This document shows positions 51,450-64,000 of a stretch of DNA of 64,000 bases, piece after piece. The position numbers were made by a program, and so were the translations under genes. The stretch is taken from NCBI GenBank assembly GCA_021442155.1, contig CM038229.1:68344443-68408442 (forward strand), read 5' to 3'. The notes under the pieces are model-generated. The model did not search any database. It was not told where the DNA came from and was given only the letters and a program-made list of their open reading frames with translations. Numbering within the stretch: position 1 is the first letter of the stretch; each line of letters starts with the position of its first letter. Origin of the DNA: Cymbidium sinense. Taxonomy: Eukaryota > Streptophyta > Magnoliopsida > Asparagales > Orchidaceae.

Positions 51450-54400
51450 ATGGCTATCGCCGTAACCCACGCTCGTTCTCTCTTGCTCCGCCTTCATCAC
51501 CGCCCCAGCTTTGCTCTCTTCCGCCGACTTCAAAACACTAAAAACCCTTCTTTCTTTTCGTCTTTCTCTGCACCGAGGACTCGGAATCTCCATTTCAGAA
51601 ACCTAGCTTCAAGTTCTTCTTCAGGTCCATCCCTTCTTTCCTCTCCCGCGATAAAATATAAACATCTTTTTCATTCATTTGATTCATCTTGTTCGCAGAC
51701 AAAACGCTAGTTTTTACGAAGGACGAGCGCTTCGGCGACTCGGATCCCAGGGGCGGTGAGTCGGAAGTGGATGCGGCCACAATCGCGGCTATTGTCACGC
51801 CGGTCGGTGGCCCTCCTGCAGCGGTAGGGATCATCCGTTTGTCAGGACCGACGGCGGTGAGAGTGGCGGCGCGAGTGTTCCGTCCGGCTAGGAAACGGAC
51901 GGAGCGGGATTGCTTGTGGATACCACGAAGCCACTTTGTTGAGTATGGGTTTGCTCTTGATAAGCAGGGGAATGTCATCGATGAGGTGCGTTTTTTAGCC
52001 TAAAAATGCTTATTTGGGTTTTGATGCATAAGTTTCAATTGAAAAGTAGGTTAGGTTTTGATTATCGATCCATACCTTCTTATGAAACCTCTTGAACTCA
52101 CTTGAAACACACAACAGCTACTTACCCATCTCTGCAAATGAAAAAAAAGTCGTGACATTTCCCTTCAGAGGCTTCTGATATTTTGTTGCAGATGACTTTC
52201 TTTTTATCCAGAGAACTTTTTCTTATGGATTGGTTTATGCATTTTGATGTTTGAAATTCTGTTGTCTGACGCCGTCCTTAAATCCTCTTTGTTATTAGAA
52301 TTCAAGCTCCTTTTGCGTAGTTCACATTGTTTATACTTAGCTATGCATGAGCTTCTTATTGTTATTGTTAGGATTTTGACACAATAATCTAGCCGTTATA
52401 AGCATAAAATTCAAGTGGGCTTTTCGGATAAATATAGATTATCATATTTTTGAATAAAATCAGCTCTAAATGTTTCATACAATTTCTGTTATTTTAGATA
52501 GCTCAAGGTCAATTTTGGGGTTTTTACATACACTATCACCCTATTCTTACATATTACAAATTAACCACATTCAACCTCAAAATTTAAAATTGACATTCAA
52601 ATATTGAAATTCATAACAAAAGCCTAACCCATATTTTTCATTTTTATAAAATTTCCAACGATTTGATCGTGACATGCACAAATATATGAGTCCGATAGTT
52701 CAAAAAAATAAGAAAGGTAATTAAATTGTAAATGCATATGTTTTAGGTGGTTCATTTGTAAATTTATCAATTTTAAATTTAATTTAGTTTTAAAATTATT
52801 TTTTAAAACTCTTTTAGATAAATGAACATGATTAATGTCAGACAAAAATAACCTATTATGATATGAATTTGATTACTTTGTTAATTTTTAAATTTTTACT
52901 AGTGAGTAATGATAAATATACACTATTATTAAGCAAAAAAAAAAGTTAAGAATGTGATAAGGGTGAAGTGATTTTAGCTCTTATTATATTAACCACACTA
53001 GAAGTTAATTCCTTATAAGTTTAAAAAAAAGAGTTAAGAAATTATGAATGGTCTTATCGGTGTTATATTTAAAGCAATCAGTGAAGCGGGGATAATTTAA
53101 AATTTATTTCTACAAGTAATTTATCACTATGAAAATCTTTTCTCTTTATTAGGAGTCCTCTAAGGACTATGAACTCACACACTCAAGTTGTTCTTCACTT
53201 GGGAGGAAAAATGCACAAGAAGAGAAAAAAGAACTCAAGAAAAAATTTTCATTTCAAAGCCAAGTGCTTAGCATTACAAGAATCAACATATTTATAGAAA
53301 TAGAAGAGTTCAAAATATACTCGAAATCTACCATTATTATCATTATTTTTATACCTGCCATCACTATCATACCTATTATCATTACATACCTTCCACCATT
53401 ATGATAAATATCATCATAAAATCTCTATATGAGTAATATGAAATGAATAGCCTAATACATATAAGTTCAAAATATATCATCATGAACAATACAACAACAA
53501 CAACAACAACAAGCCTTTATCCCACTAAGTGGGGTTGGCTACATGAATCCTTCGTCTCCATTGTGTCCTATTATGTGTCAAATTCTCATTTAATTCAAGT
53601 ATATTAAGGTCATTTTTTATATATCTTAGCCAAGTCTTTTTAGGTCTACCTCTAACTTTCTTAACATAAGACAAATCTAATTCATCTACTCTCCTAACCG
53701 TCATTGACGACCGCTTAATGTGGCCAAACCATCTACTCTCTAATCTTATCGCCATCGGCTACTCCAACTTTTTCCAACATACTCATTTCGATTTTATCTC
53801 TAAGAGTAAAGCCACTCATCCACGAGCATCCTCATCTCGTAACACTTAACTTAGTCTTATGCTTCTCTTTTATTGGCCAACATTCTCATAAGTCATCAGT
53901 CTTACCACCATCTTATAAATTTTTTCCTTAAGTTTAAGTAGAACTTTTCTATTACACAACAGGCCAGATGCATTCCTCAACTGCAACCATCCAACTTGAA
54001 TTCTACTAATAACATCTCCATCTATTTCAGCATCATTTTGAACAATAAATGAAATATCAATCTTCACTCTTATTAATGACTTTCACCTAATGTCACAACA
54101 CTACCACTAGAACTTCTACAACTAAAATTACACTCCATATATTCAATTTTAGATCTACTTAAACGAAAACCTTTAGACTCTAATGTTGACCTCCATAATT
54201 CAAGTTTCTCTTGGACTCTCTCTCTAGTCTTATCAACAAGAAGAATGTCATTAGCAAAAAGCATACACCAAGGTACATCTTCCTGTAAATGCCTAGTAAG
54301 AACATCCATAACTAAATCTAAAAGATGAGGGCTTAAAGCTGATCCTTGATGTAATCCAATTGAAATGGGAAAATATTTTGTCAATCCTCTTTGTGTTTGG

Positions 54401-57400
54401 ACACAAGTAACAGCTCTAGCATACATATCCTTAATGACTTGAATATAACCAATATTACCTTCTTTCTGTTCTAGAACTCTCCAAAGAACATCTCTTGAAA
54501 CTTTATCATAAGCTTTTTCTAAATCAATAAATATCATATGTAAATCCTCCTTACTTTCTCTATACTTCTCCATCAAACCTCTTAACAAATGTATAGAGTA
54601 GATCTACCTGGCATGAAACCAAACTGATTGTGAGAAACTTTTGTATCACATCGTAACCTATGCTCAATTACTCTCTCCCATAATTTTAATGTATGCCACA
54701 TTAACTTAATTCCTCTATAATTTGCACACTCTTGTGCATCACTTTTATTCTTAAATATAGGAACCAACAAACTCTTTCACTCATTCGACATCTTTTTCTT
54801 TAAAATAACATTAAAAGATTTGTAAGCCAATAAATTCCTTGATCTCCTAAACATTTCCACACTTTTATTGGAATATTATCGTCTCTTCTTTTCATTTCTT
54901 TAAAGCTTTTCTAACTTATTTACTAATGACGATAAAAAAATACAACTCTTTATTTTGTTTAGCGATATTAAGGTTGTTAAAATCAATCGATTCATTCAGA
55001 TCCCTTGAAAAGTTTATCAAAATATCTCATCCACCTATTTTTTCAATATCCTTTCTAAGAAAAATACTTTTTATTATCTTCATCTTACTCAACTCCAGGT
55101 CTTTACTTCTCTCTTTCTTTGGTTGGCTAACTTATACATACATCTTTCACCTTCTTTGGTATCTAATCTGTATAAATCATTAAAAATTTAAATTTTTTTT
55201 TGATCATATATCGCTTTCTTAGAATCTCTGCCAACTTTATATTTTTCCCAATTCTCCAAGTTTTTACATCTAAACCAAGTTTTATAACAATGTTTTTTAT
55301 TTCTTATCTTTTCTTGCACACTCTGATTCCACCACCAATTATTTTTATTAAAATAATCTTTTCCTTTTGATTCTCCAAGTACATTTTTAACAACTTGCTT
55401 ATCCAAAATATAATATCATAATATAATGGTCTAATGGCATATAGTTCTATAATATATATCTAGACTACATAAACTTAGGCTTTATGATGATGATGATGAT
55501 GATGTTGTTGTTGATGCCCTACATCAAATATAGTGACCTAGTGCATTCCATTTGTAGTCAGTTCCTTAAAAGGAAATTGGTCTGCATATTGCATCCATGT
55601 GGCATGAGAGAGGTTGATGATTGAATGTGCTAAACAATGGCGATCTATGAATAGTGCTTTTAAAGGAATAAAGAGGTTAGAAAAGAAATGTGTATAGTCA
55701 AAGAGAAAAAAGATTGAAAAGGGTTTTTTTATTTTATTTTATTTTATTTTATTGTTGTTGTGGAGTACCATCTTGATATAGTGAAAGCATTGTGGTTCTA
55801 GAAATATTGTGATGATTTTATAGAAATGCAAGAAGGAATCTAATGAGGGGCTTTTTAAGTGGATAATTTTTTACAGTTAGTTAATTCTTTTTTTATAATT
55901 ATGTTGTTTTATTCATTCTATTGTTTGGTTTTAAAGATTAGAGGTTTTTTTTGCTTAGTGAGATTGAATGTATCTGGGTTTGGGGAAGAGCATTTTATTG
56001 CATCCCATTTATTTGTACACTCATATGGCATATTTTAGTGAATCAAATCCTCTCTCCCATCTTGCAAATGCATGCCAGTGCATGCTAATGTTTTAGCTGA
56101 ACTTGAATCATGTAAATTTTGTTGTGTTCTTTTTGTATTTGATTTGTTTGTTTTTACTCTATGCCTTCATCTTTTTTCACTCTTGATATGTGCTTCTCTT
56201 TTAAAAATTTACATGTTTATTCTAATAACTAGTGTCAATGTCTAATGAGAAGTACATTAGTCATGAAGTATTATCTCAAGAAATTTGATTATTTGGAGAG
56301 TTTTAGTTTTGTAGAACAAAGATCATGTTGTTCATGTTTAGTTTGGATCCAAGATGGTTCTTATGTGGTGTTTGCATGTGCCTAAGATTATGAGTAAAGA
56401 AGATAAAAAAGAGATGGATGAAAAAAAATCTTTTGGTCATCTAACTACTTTTGTCAATTCTAAAAACAAGGTGGGCTAGAGTTCTCTAGGAGATGCTTAG
56501 CTTGCCAAATCCACTTGAGGCTGTCTTTCTTGCCTATTGACCAACTTTAGGTCGTCACCAACCCTGGCCATTTGCTATATGGTTGATAGACGTTTTTGGT
56601 TATTTTCTCCTGGGGAACAATCTAAATCTCTTCTTGTTGATCATGGTTGAACACTTCCAAGTGGGTTGAGGTGAAGCCCTTCACAAAAAACAAACATAAA
56701 GTTTCTTTGGTTAGACATTTTGACTTGGTATAAATTTTTTTTTTTCACTATCATCACAAACAATGTTCCCCAGTCCACTACAAAGAAGCTTAAGGACCTT
56801 TCTGGAAATTGTTATGTGAGCTTAAAATTTTCTTTTGCTTTCATTGACTAGAATAGTGATTAAGCGAGGCAAACCAACAAGACCATCATGAACTTTCCTG
56901 GCCACCAAGATGGGACTCTAGTCAAAAGAGATACTTCCATCCTTTGGTTTATTGACAACACCTTATACCATCATTGGATAGATCTGCTTCATGCTTGCTT
57001 TTGCAGCCAAGGTGGTTACTTCAGTTGAGGGTTATAATTAGTTCAACAGGATCCATATGACACCAACTATTTTTAATGAACAAACTTAAAGTTCATGAGT
57101 ATTTAGAATGCTTGCATTAGTGTTTATTGATAGCCAAGTTATTTAGTTTTGTATGAACCTACAATTTGTTTTTTTCATAAATAAAAGCATAATAGAATTA
57201 TTAGCTGATCAAATCAATCCATTAAATTGCATGTTTATTACCTAAAATTTAAATAACAGGGGTTTCACCATAGATTATTGTAGAAGTCTAGAAAGCCGCA
57301 AGTTGCTATCATCCACATATTGAGATCCACAACAGAGATGAAGGTTAGAAGTCTTGTTCAAATATGTTGAGCTAGCCGTAGGAATCACATTTGATTGCAA

Positions 57401-58360
57401 TTAAATTGTTAATCTTGCATTTGCAATTATTACTGAGGTGGAGGAAGCTTGTAAATCTTACAACTAAGAAAATTAAAGAAGGCACCAAATAAAGGTCATG
57501 ATTTGTTAGATGAAATCAAGAACCTTCATAGCTTTGGGAGCTGCATGAAAACACTCCACATCACATAGGTTAATGTTTTAGCCAAATCATGTAAATCTTG
57601 GTGTCTTCTTGTGGTGCATGGTTTTTTCTTTGTTATCATATGGTCATCATTTTTTATCCTAATAAGCACTTTCACATAAGAGTTGTGCAGTTTTTCCTAA
57701 CAAATATGCATGCATATTGTCTTTATACTTATCTTTATTGCCATCATATGACAATGGATCCTCATTTGTTATTAAGCTTAGTTTGATGATCCTTTTTTCT
57801 TTTGTTGAGCATTATAAGAGAAAATATTTTTGCCTTAAATAATTTAATCTTGTTTAATGAAGGTCTGAGAAGCCATTTTCTCTTGTACTTATTACATTAC
57901 ATGTCTCCTATAATTTAAGTATGTTCTGATTGCAGGTTTAGGTTGAACTTTAGTTTGAGTATTCAGGGAATCATTCCTTTTATATATCTTTGTAAGTCAC
58001 TAAATAGTGAAACACTTTCATTCTTTCTTCTTCCCAACAGTTATTCTTGTGGTTTTCTTTAAAATGGGGTGGTTTTCAAATGAAAAAGGAGTGATTTCTT
58101 AAATAAAATTGTGTAGTTTTGAATCTGTTGGTGTCTTGTGTTGTAGGAGAAGAGTGATTAGTTTTTTAAAAATTTAAGAACTCTCCCTCTTATGACATGA
58201 TCCCTCACAAATCTGCTGACTAGAACTCTTCAAACATGTAACCTAATCATAGGAAAAGGTAGCTATGTCAGATATGAAACTGCATTTTTTTTCATTTTGC
58301 ATTTATTGTACCTCCTTGCCATTTACGTTTCTTATATTTTTGGTGATGTATGGCCATCTG

Positions 58361-58391
<31 letters not shown>

Positions 58392-61300
58392 GCTACTCAT
58401 CGCTCTCCTTCCCTCCTTTTTCTTCACAATACTAGGGTAGCATTCTTTTGTTTATCAATAGCAATGTTATCTTGTTTCATTAAATAATAGTGGACGGCCT
58501 ATAGCTTCATGACAGTAGTAAAGATGGCCTTCACTATATGTAATTGGTTATCCTATGATAAGTAACACATTTCTCAAGATATGAACCCCCATTAGTTTGA
58601 AATGTGTGATGGATGTTTAACCTCCTTTTCTATGTCTCAAACTTGAATAACTTGCGACTGTGGTTGTCACTTATCAGTATTTATTCTGAAGTTAAATATG
58701 TATAATGTATCTTATTGATATGCTGATATTTTGTTTAGTGTAGCAATGTTTTTTTTTTCATTTTTAGTTGAGCTATATTAATAAAAAATATTGTTCTAAG
58801 TAAAAGGAAATTTTACTAACTTGGTTGAACAACGTATTGATCATCACTATGGTTGGGGTACCAATGTCCTTGCCCTCTAGTTTATATATATATATATATT
58901 TCAATTTGTGGTTGACTGAGGACTAAAGTTGGATAGAAGTCTTAGTTTTAATATGACATTTATCATATATGCATTCTCAGTGGTAGCCTGGACAAATATG
59001 AGCATACGTGGCTTGATTGTTAGCATCAATTTTTTTTTTTTTTTGTTAATAAATAGTGTAATAGTGTTATTCTTGATCAGCTCCAAATATGCAAGGTTTT
59101 TTTGTTTTGAGATGCTTTTATTTAAACTTTTCTACTAAGAATTTCTTCCAATTTTTTTTTTTCAAGATTTCTTGGTTAATTTTTTTCTCTGTGTTTTCTA
59201 TGCTTAGGTTTTGGCAATTCCTATGTTAGCACCTAGATCTTACACAAAAGAAGATGTGGTTGAGCTTCAATGTCATGGGAATGATTTATGTTTGCGCCGT
59301 GTGCTGGGGGCTTGCTTGGAGGCTGGGGCAAGACTTGCTGAGCCTGGTCAGTATTTTGTTTACCTGTCAATTTGTGGTTATGATAGCTCCGTTCTAATTT
59401 GAAAAGTTTGTTATGCTTTCCCACTTTACATTGTGTTTTTTGGTGAGGCTTTAACTAGTATTTTCCAAAGTGATATGTGCATTTGAGGTGATATAGAAAT
59501 CCAATGCTTGAGGCGTGCTACCATTGGCACTCTCTCAAGTAAAGTGGGGATAAAATAATTGTCACATAAATTTATTTTAATTTCCGGAAAATAATTTTTG
59601 TAGTGTATAAAATGATAATCACCAAAAATAAATTTTATTACTCAAAATTATGATTTTTTTTGTTTCATGGCATTTCATGTTTGAAAAACTTGCTAAATAT
59701 ATTATTTTTAAAAATATTATTGCTTTCTACTCTATCACTTGATTTGTAACCAGTCATATCTCCCTCTATTTTCTTGGACTCATCCTCTTCATCTTTAATA
59801 TTTTATACTCATGTTCTTCCTATTACTTTTTGGTCAACTTCATTTCAACGGTGCATGATTGTTTCCCCAACTCTTGATGCCCTTTTCGCATAATCCAATG
59901 TCAAGTTATGATCAAAAATACTAATTCATTTTAAGAATTTGACGTATTAGCTCCTATCTCTTATAGATCAATGAATGAATGACACTGACCTTATTGCCCA
60001 TCACCTCAAGTTAAGGTACATCACCTTTGAATATCTTAGTGATGTAGTTATTTGGGAGGGCATATGGGGCACTACAGCCTTGCCTTCTCTCACCCAAGCA
60101 TTACTATATTATTGAAAAAGTCATTGATAAATAAATTGATCATGCGAAAATGAGATAGATGGATTTGTGGTAATATTGTGAATGATGAATTTTGAAATGC
60201 TTATATTAGAGAAAACTGTGGTAGCAGGGTTTGCTGATAATAAAACAGCGGAATTTAGATGGTTTAGTTCTGTATAATGAAAGGGTAAAAGACACTTCAA
60301 AAAGACACTTCAGTAAGTAAAGTTAATGCAAAGGGATTGGGTTGACCAAAAGTGACTTGGATAGAAGTTACACCATTGGATATGCGGCATATGCCAATAT
60401 GGTTTTACATCTAATTAAGCATTCAACACGGATGAATGGAGAAACTAAATTGTTTGTGGAATCTTAGATTTTGTACACTCCCTAAAATCTTGCTTCGTGT
60501 AGGTGAATTCACACTTCGGGCATTTTTAAATGGGCGTTTAGACTTAACTCAAGCTGAAAACGTGGGGAAACTTATTTCGTCGAAGTCTCTGGCTGCTGCT
60601 GATGCTGCCTTGGCTGGGATACAAGTATGTTAAAGCTTTACTTCTGTCGTAATGGTTCATAATTACTTTTAATGGTTGATAATATGTTATCACATTTTCA
60701 TCTCTTTTCTTCTGTCTATTGCTATGATTTCTCTGTCGTAGGGAGGATTTTCTTCTTTAGTCAAGTCATTGAGAATGCAATGCATCGAGTTGCTTGCAGA
60801 AATTGAAGCTCGCTTAGATTTTGATGATGAGTTGCCTCCTCTGAACTTGGGTTTCTTGGTCGACAAAATAAATACTATGTGGTGTGATGTGAACGAAGCA
60901 TTGGAAACCTCAAATTATGATAAACTTCTTCAGTCTGGCTTGCAGGTATTCGTTTATGGATCCTTTTGAAATTTATATCAACTTCAGAATGGATTTATGT
61001 AACAATATGATCTGGTAGTTTTGATTTTTAATTGCTTCTAAGTTTTAGTGGTATTTAACTTTTGCTATTCTTAAACAGAACTTCTCTTTTCATTGATAAC
61101 TATTTGTACCGCCTTATTCCACTAGTGAGTCATCTCACTAGCATTCAATCTGTTTCATAATGTTGTTAATTGAAGTAGCCAATCGATTTCACACCAAACA
61201 ATATAATTCTATTCTGTCTCTCTTAGTAGCTTATCTTAGAAGTTAGAAGATTAACAATTTTCCGCCTTTAAATTTTTATGGCTTTATTCTAATCCATTTT

Positions 61301-64000
61301 TCTATTATGATTATTTTCGTATAGTTCTTAAGAAATACATTTATAACTAATTTTCTATATTTTGTAGTAAAACTCTCCTATTAGCATTTTATATTTTTTT
61401 GCAAAAAAAAGGATATAAAATAAGTCTATTTTTGATTACGTGACTCCACTTTTAAAAATGATTTTTATTTCTTAAATTATGTGTTCACTATTTTGAGGTC
61501 ATGTGCTATTATAAAATCAAGTATAACTTTTGCCATCGCATCCCTATCTCCTAGTTTATATCTATAGTGAATCCTATAGCTCATTCTGCTATAACTAAAG
61601 GTTTTTAGAATTAGACCAGGAATTACAGTGGTGAAAGGAAATGTTTAAGTTTCAAAAGTGACTGAAGTTGGAGAAATTTTTTTGTATGTTTATTTCACCA
61701 AGTATGCATACTTTTGCAATTTTAAAATATTTTAATAAGAAATTTATGAATTTGGAGGTTAAAAATTTGTGATGCAATCAATATACGATTAATGGGGCAA
61801 TTTTCAATAAGAAGTTAGCAAGCCTAGCAAGGAGAGCTAGCTAGGAGAGGACCTTCAGATTGATGAGCTATATAGGACAAACAAAGCATTTAAGGGTAAT
61901 TGCTGTTACTTATAGGGTGTAGCTGGCGGACCACCAGAGGCTATTGATAGGAGGGACCTTAGGTAATACATTTTTACACTCTCAAATGAATTAGTAGATG
62001 CTATCCATTCAAAACTTGTGTGATAATTTTGAAAGACAATCCTTGATAACCATTTGGTCAGCATGAAAATTAGTTGATCACTTGTGATTACAAGCAGGGT
62101 ACGTATTAAATCGTTGTGAAGATTTTTTTTTTTTGCTTTTACATGCAAAGTCGCTCTATTCTTCAATATTTACAAATCAACCATCTTCTGTCTCAATTCT
62201 TTAAATTGACAATCAAATATTAAAATTCATAACAAAAGTCTGACCAATATTTTTCATTTTGTAAAATTTTCAATAATTTGATCGTGACACACTCAAATAA
62301 ATAGGTCTGATAGTTCAAAGAAATAGAGAATGTGGTTAAATTATAAATACATATATATTATGTGGTTGATTTATAAAAATCTCTTTTCGTTTATAGAACA
62401 TCTATCAACCTCAATATGTTTTGTATAGTAATGTTGTATGCAATTATATGTAATATTAATGGTTGATTTATTATCACAGTAAAGTCTCATTAAACCTTCC
62501 CATTTAGGGTGCATTTTGGACAAGCTTTTTGATTACTTTGTTTTTCAGAAAACAACCATAGCTGCATTTGATAACTAGCTTTTTGGTTGTTTTTCAAAAA
62601 AAAATTATAGCAAAAAGTTATTTTTGAGAATCAGACCTGTTAAAGTGTGGTGACTGCCAAAAAATTACTGTTTAAATTTTTCAAAAAAGAAAATATTTGT
62701 AACATATCAGTTTTTCAAAAAGTTGCTTTTCTCACAACAGCTTACAACTAACTTTATAAAACATTACAACTGCTCCTAATGGATTTTTAGTCTTTAAATT
62801 TTCTAAAATAATCTTTAACCATGATAATTTATAGAGTCCTAATACCATATATTTAAATTCTTATTATATGCTAGATTTATATGCTAGATTGCTGCCACCC
62901 TTTGTTTCTTATCAAATTCATGTAATAATCTCTTAAGAATGTGCATTATCTTAAATTTGACTGTGTTAACCATAAAACTTATTATATAAAATTTCTTTAC
63001 TTAGGGTTACTTTCAAATACTATAAAATTTGATGCATTGTCTTAAGATTGTGATAATTTAGATTTCTATATTAATTGATTTGTGCACTAGAAACATAGGT
63101 AATGTACACCTCAAACGACCCTGTTTTCCTAGGTCAATCTAATGTGTAATAGAATATGAGCACTTAGTCATGTGCAGTTTCCACCAACTCATCCCGACAT
63201 GTACTAATATGGGACAAGTAGTTGAAAACTGAACTTTAATAAGTCATCGTGAGCAAACTCTTATATTCAAATTCCTCTAAGAATATTTTCATATTTAAAT
63301 CACATAACTAAAAGCATATAAAATCAAATTCTAACATAAATACAGAACAACTAAAAGTAACAAAACATAAATTTTGTGTATCCCAAAAATGCCTTACAAT
63401 CTTTCAAAATTATACACTAAAAGATGTACAAGTCAAAAGGTCTGTCTAGTTACTGCTTTCTTCATTATTTTTGTTTGAAAGTTAACGTGCAATATTGTAA
63501 GCTAACAGTCCAATGAGACGAGTAATGCTAAAATAAATTCAGTACATGATAGAAGAAATAACGTGCATATAAAATTGAAGCTTACATAAATGTAATAGTA
63601 ACAAAAGACATGATTTCATATGATAATAATGAACATAAAATATACAAGTCAGTGAAATATAAATAATAATTTGCAATGGTAATATACATGTATGCAATTC
63701 ATATTAATAAATTTCAATTTTAATTATATGTTTGGTTATCTGTTAGAAATATTATTTATATTTGTATAAATTTGACTTCTATCATAACATGAGGGTTGTC
63801 ACCTACCCGTCGGCTAAAACCGTTAATAAGGTTGGCCATACTCCCAACATTGTATGCAATGCCCTGACATCACGGTTAATCCAATCAAACCAAAATTCGA
63901 GAATTAAGATTTTTTTGTCAAAGCCGTATTGTCGAACTTTTTACTTGCACATATTATCATAAGAAAATCTACCTACAGTAATTTTTATGAGCTTTTCTTA
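51450..64000 (+). CDS. tRNA modification GTPase MnmE/TrmE, organelle-targeted, 5' part (window-truncated)
   Basis: Five in-frame exons: 51450-51624, 51699-51985, 59208-59346, 60503-60624 and 60742-60945, coding 309 residues, all with GT...AG introns and matching phases. Residues 1 to ~58 are Arg/Ser-rich without acids, as in a mitochondrial or plastid transit peptide. TrmE N-domain: [20 protein letters not shown] with IIRLSGP (~83-110), then [20 protein letters not shown] and QCHG (~155-178), [20 protein letters not shown] (~199-218). The helical region starts [15 protein letters not shown] and includes EIEARLDF. The G domain (P-loop onward) is not seen before 64000; it should follow intron 5. 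With MnmG the enzyme modifies wobble U34 of organellar tRNAs. Start: first ATG after a MITE-bearing promoter, in a GC-rich exon. Introns: 74, 7222, 1156, 117 and >3055 bp. Confidence 0.93.
52521..52765. mobile_element. MITE family B copy in MnmE intron 2
   Basis: Shares long blocks with 62131-62383 ('ttgaaattcataacaaaagc', 'gatttgatcgtgaca', 'gatagttcaaa'). Ends are roughly inverted ('tacaaattaaccac' / 'gtggttcatttgtaaa'). Confidence 0.7.
53492..53511. repeat. (CAA)n / (TTG)n tail of the RTE-like element
   Basis: Six to seven CAA units directly adjoining the element's conserved 3' end. Confidence 0.9.
53492..55406 (-). pseudogene. RTE-like non-LTR retrotransposon remnant in MnmE intron 2
   Basis: On the minus strand, blocks occur in natural order: a linker with [20 protein letters not shown] (55188-55406), RT start [20 protein letters not shown] (54582-54770), and RT palm [20 protein letters not shown] with [10 protein letters not shown] (54073-54588). 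The C-terminus has RRVDELDLS and GRPKKTW (53525-53755). The catalytic A-D-D is A-N-D here (MLFANDILL), so the first Asp is lost. The 3' end is 'cccacttagtgggataaagg' and a (TTG)n tail (53492-53511 read as CAA on +), the tail type of plant RTE elements. Antisense to the host gene. Confidence 0.85.
55407..56479. other. MnmE intron 2 sequence, no element resolved
   Basis: Contains a (GAT)n(GTT)n run at 55484-55514 preceded by 'acttaggctt', resembling a second, oppositely oriented RTE 3' tail. The rest is unremarkable. Confidence 0.4.
56480..57060 (+). pseudogene. Gypsy integrase remnant in MnmE intron 2
   Basis: Across frames: '[14 protein letters not shown]' near 56556-56600 (normally .PWPFAQWG.DI.GP), a 'HFQVG.GEAL' piece in the place of Y/DYFTKWVE, and '[20 protein letters not shown]' near 56787 (normally ..F.E.C..LGI...FSS..HPQ). 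This is the integrase core order of Tat-type elements, strongly decayed, with no LTRs found nearby. Confidence 0.6.
57061..59207. other. Remainder of MnmE intron 2
   Basis: No gene seen. AT microsatellites at 58364-58391 and about 58881-58900. The intron ends TTAG|G at 59207. Confidence 0.5.
62131..62383. mobile_element. MITE family B copy in MnmE intron 5
   Basis: Strong similarity to 52521-52765 over its whole length. 'tttacaaatcaacc' at left pairs with 'ggttgatttataaa' at right. Confidence 0.75.
62507..62776. mobile_element. Tourist/Harbinger-like MITE in MnmE intron 5
   Basis: Begins GGGTGCATTTTGGACAAGC after TTA and ends 'acaactgctcc' before TAA. The interior is rich in 'tttttcaaaaa' inverted words, like the left outer part of the 25947 terminus. 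The target duplication is not clean. Confidence 0.5.

Larger units (their letters stand above)
60946..64000. other. MnmE intron 5 (open at window end)
   Basis: No exon encoding a GTPase P-loop or switch motif was found in this stretch. It contains a MITE family B copy and a Tourist-like MITE. Confidence 0.6.

Noticed and set aside
61001..64000. Search for the MnmE G-domain exons (P-loop, switch motifs, C-terminal Cys)
   Set aside because: No in-frame match with splice sites was found. The gene most likely continues past the window rather than being truncated, but this cannot be decided here.

Overview
The window looks like nuclear DNA of a flowering plant. It is strongly AT-rich, intron-bearing and dominated by transposable elements, and it carries a decayed block of plastid DNA. 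The plastid rpoC1 copy keeps its group II intron, so the donor plastome was not grass-like. The GC-rich first exons of both host genes would fit a non-grass monocot, but this is only weak inference and I name no species.

Only two host genes are supported, both on the + strand. At 1997-5075 is a three-exon, 180-residue heavy-metal-associated (HMA) protein of the SODIUM POTASSIUM ROOT DEFECTIVE (NaKR) / HIPP type. From 51450 to the window end are the first five exons (309 residues) of a nuclear-encoded organellar tRNA modification GTPase, MnmE/TrmE. The G-domain exons must lie beyond 64000.

Layout. 1-507: end of an LTR. 508-9581: the NaKR-like gene, several MITEs, AT and GA microsatellites. 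9582-13133: three solo LTRs, two inserted inside copies of one MITE family. 14051-14174: a tRNA-derived SINE. 14353-23426: a full-length but broken Ty3/gypsy element of Tat type with ATATT target duplications, two LTRs, a second RNase H remnant and a long 3' region containing about ten ~79-bp tandem repeats. 25947-38427: a 12.5-kb segment bounded by inverted, Harbinger/Tourist-like ends and TTA on both sides. It contains a ~660-bp foldback and then a rearranged plastid insertion (psbM, petN, a trnD tail, rpoC2, rpoC1, rpoB, all pseudogenes). 40320-46730: a second, decayed Ty3/gypsy element with its LTR pair. 48380-50060: an L1-like LINE remnant. 51450-64000: the MnmE gene, whose 7.2-kb intron 2 has absorbed a MITE, an RTE-like LINE with a (TTG)n tail and a gypsy integrase remnant.

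The two host genes are unrelated in function and do not form a unit. The most interesting structures are the inverted-terminus segment enclosing chimeric plastid DNA, the covarying hairpins of the Tat 3' tandem repeat, and LTR insertions nested in one MITE family.
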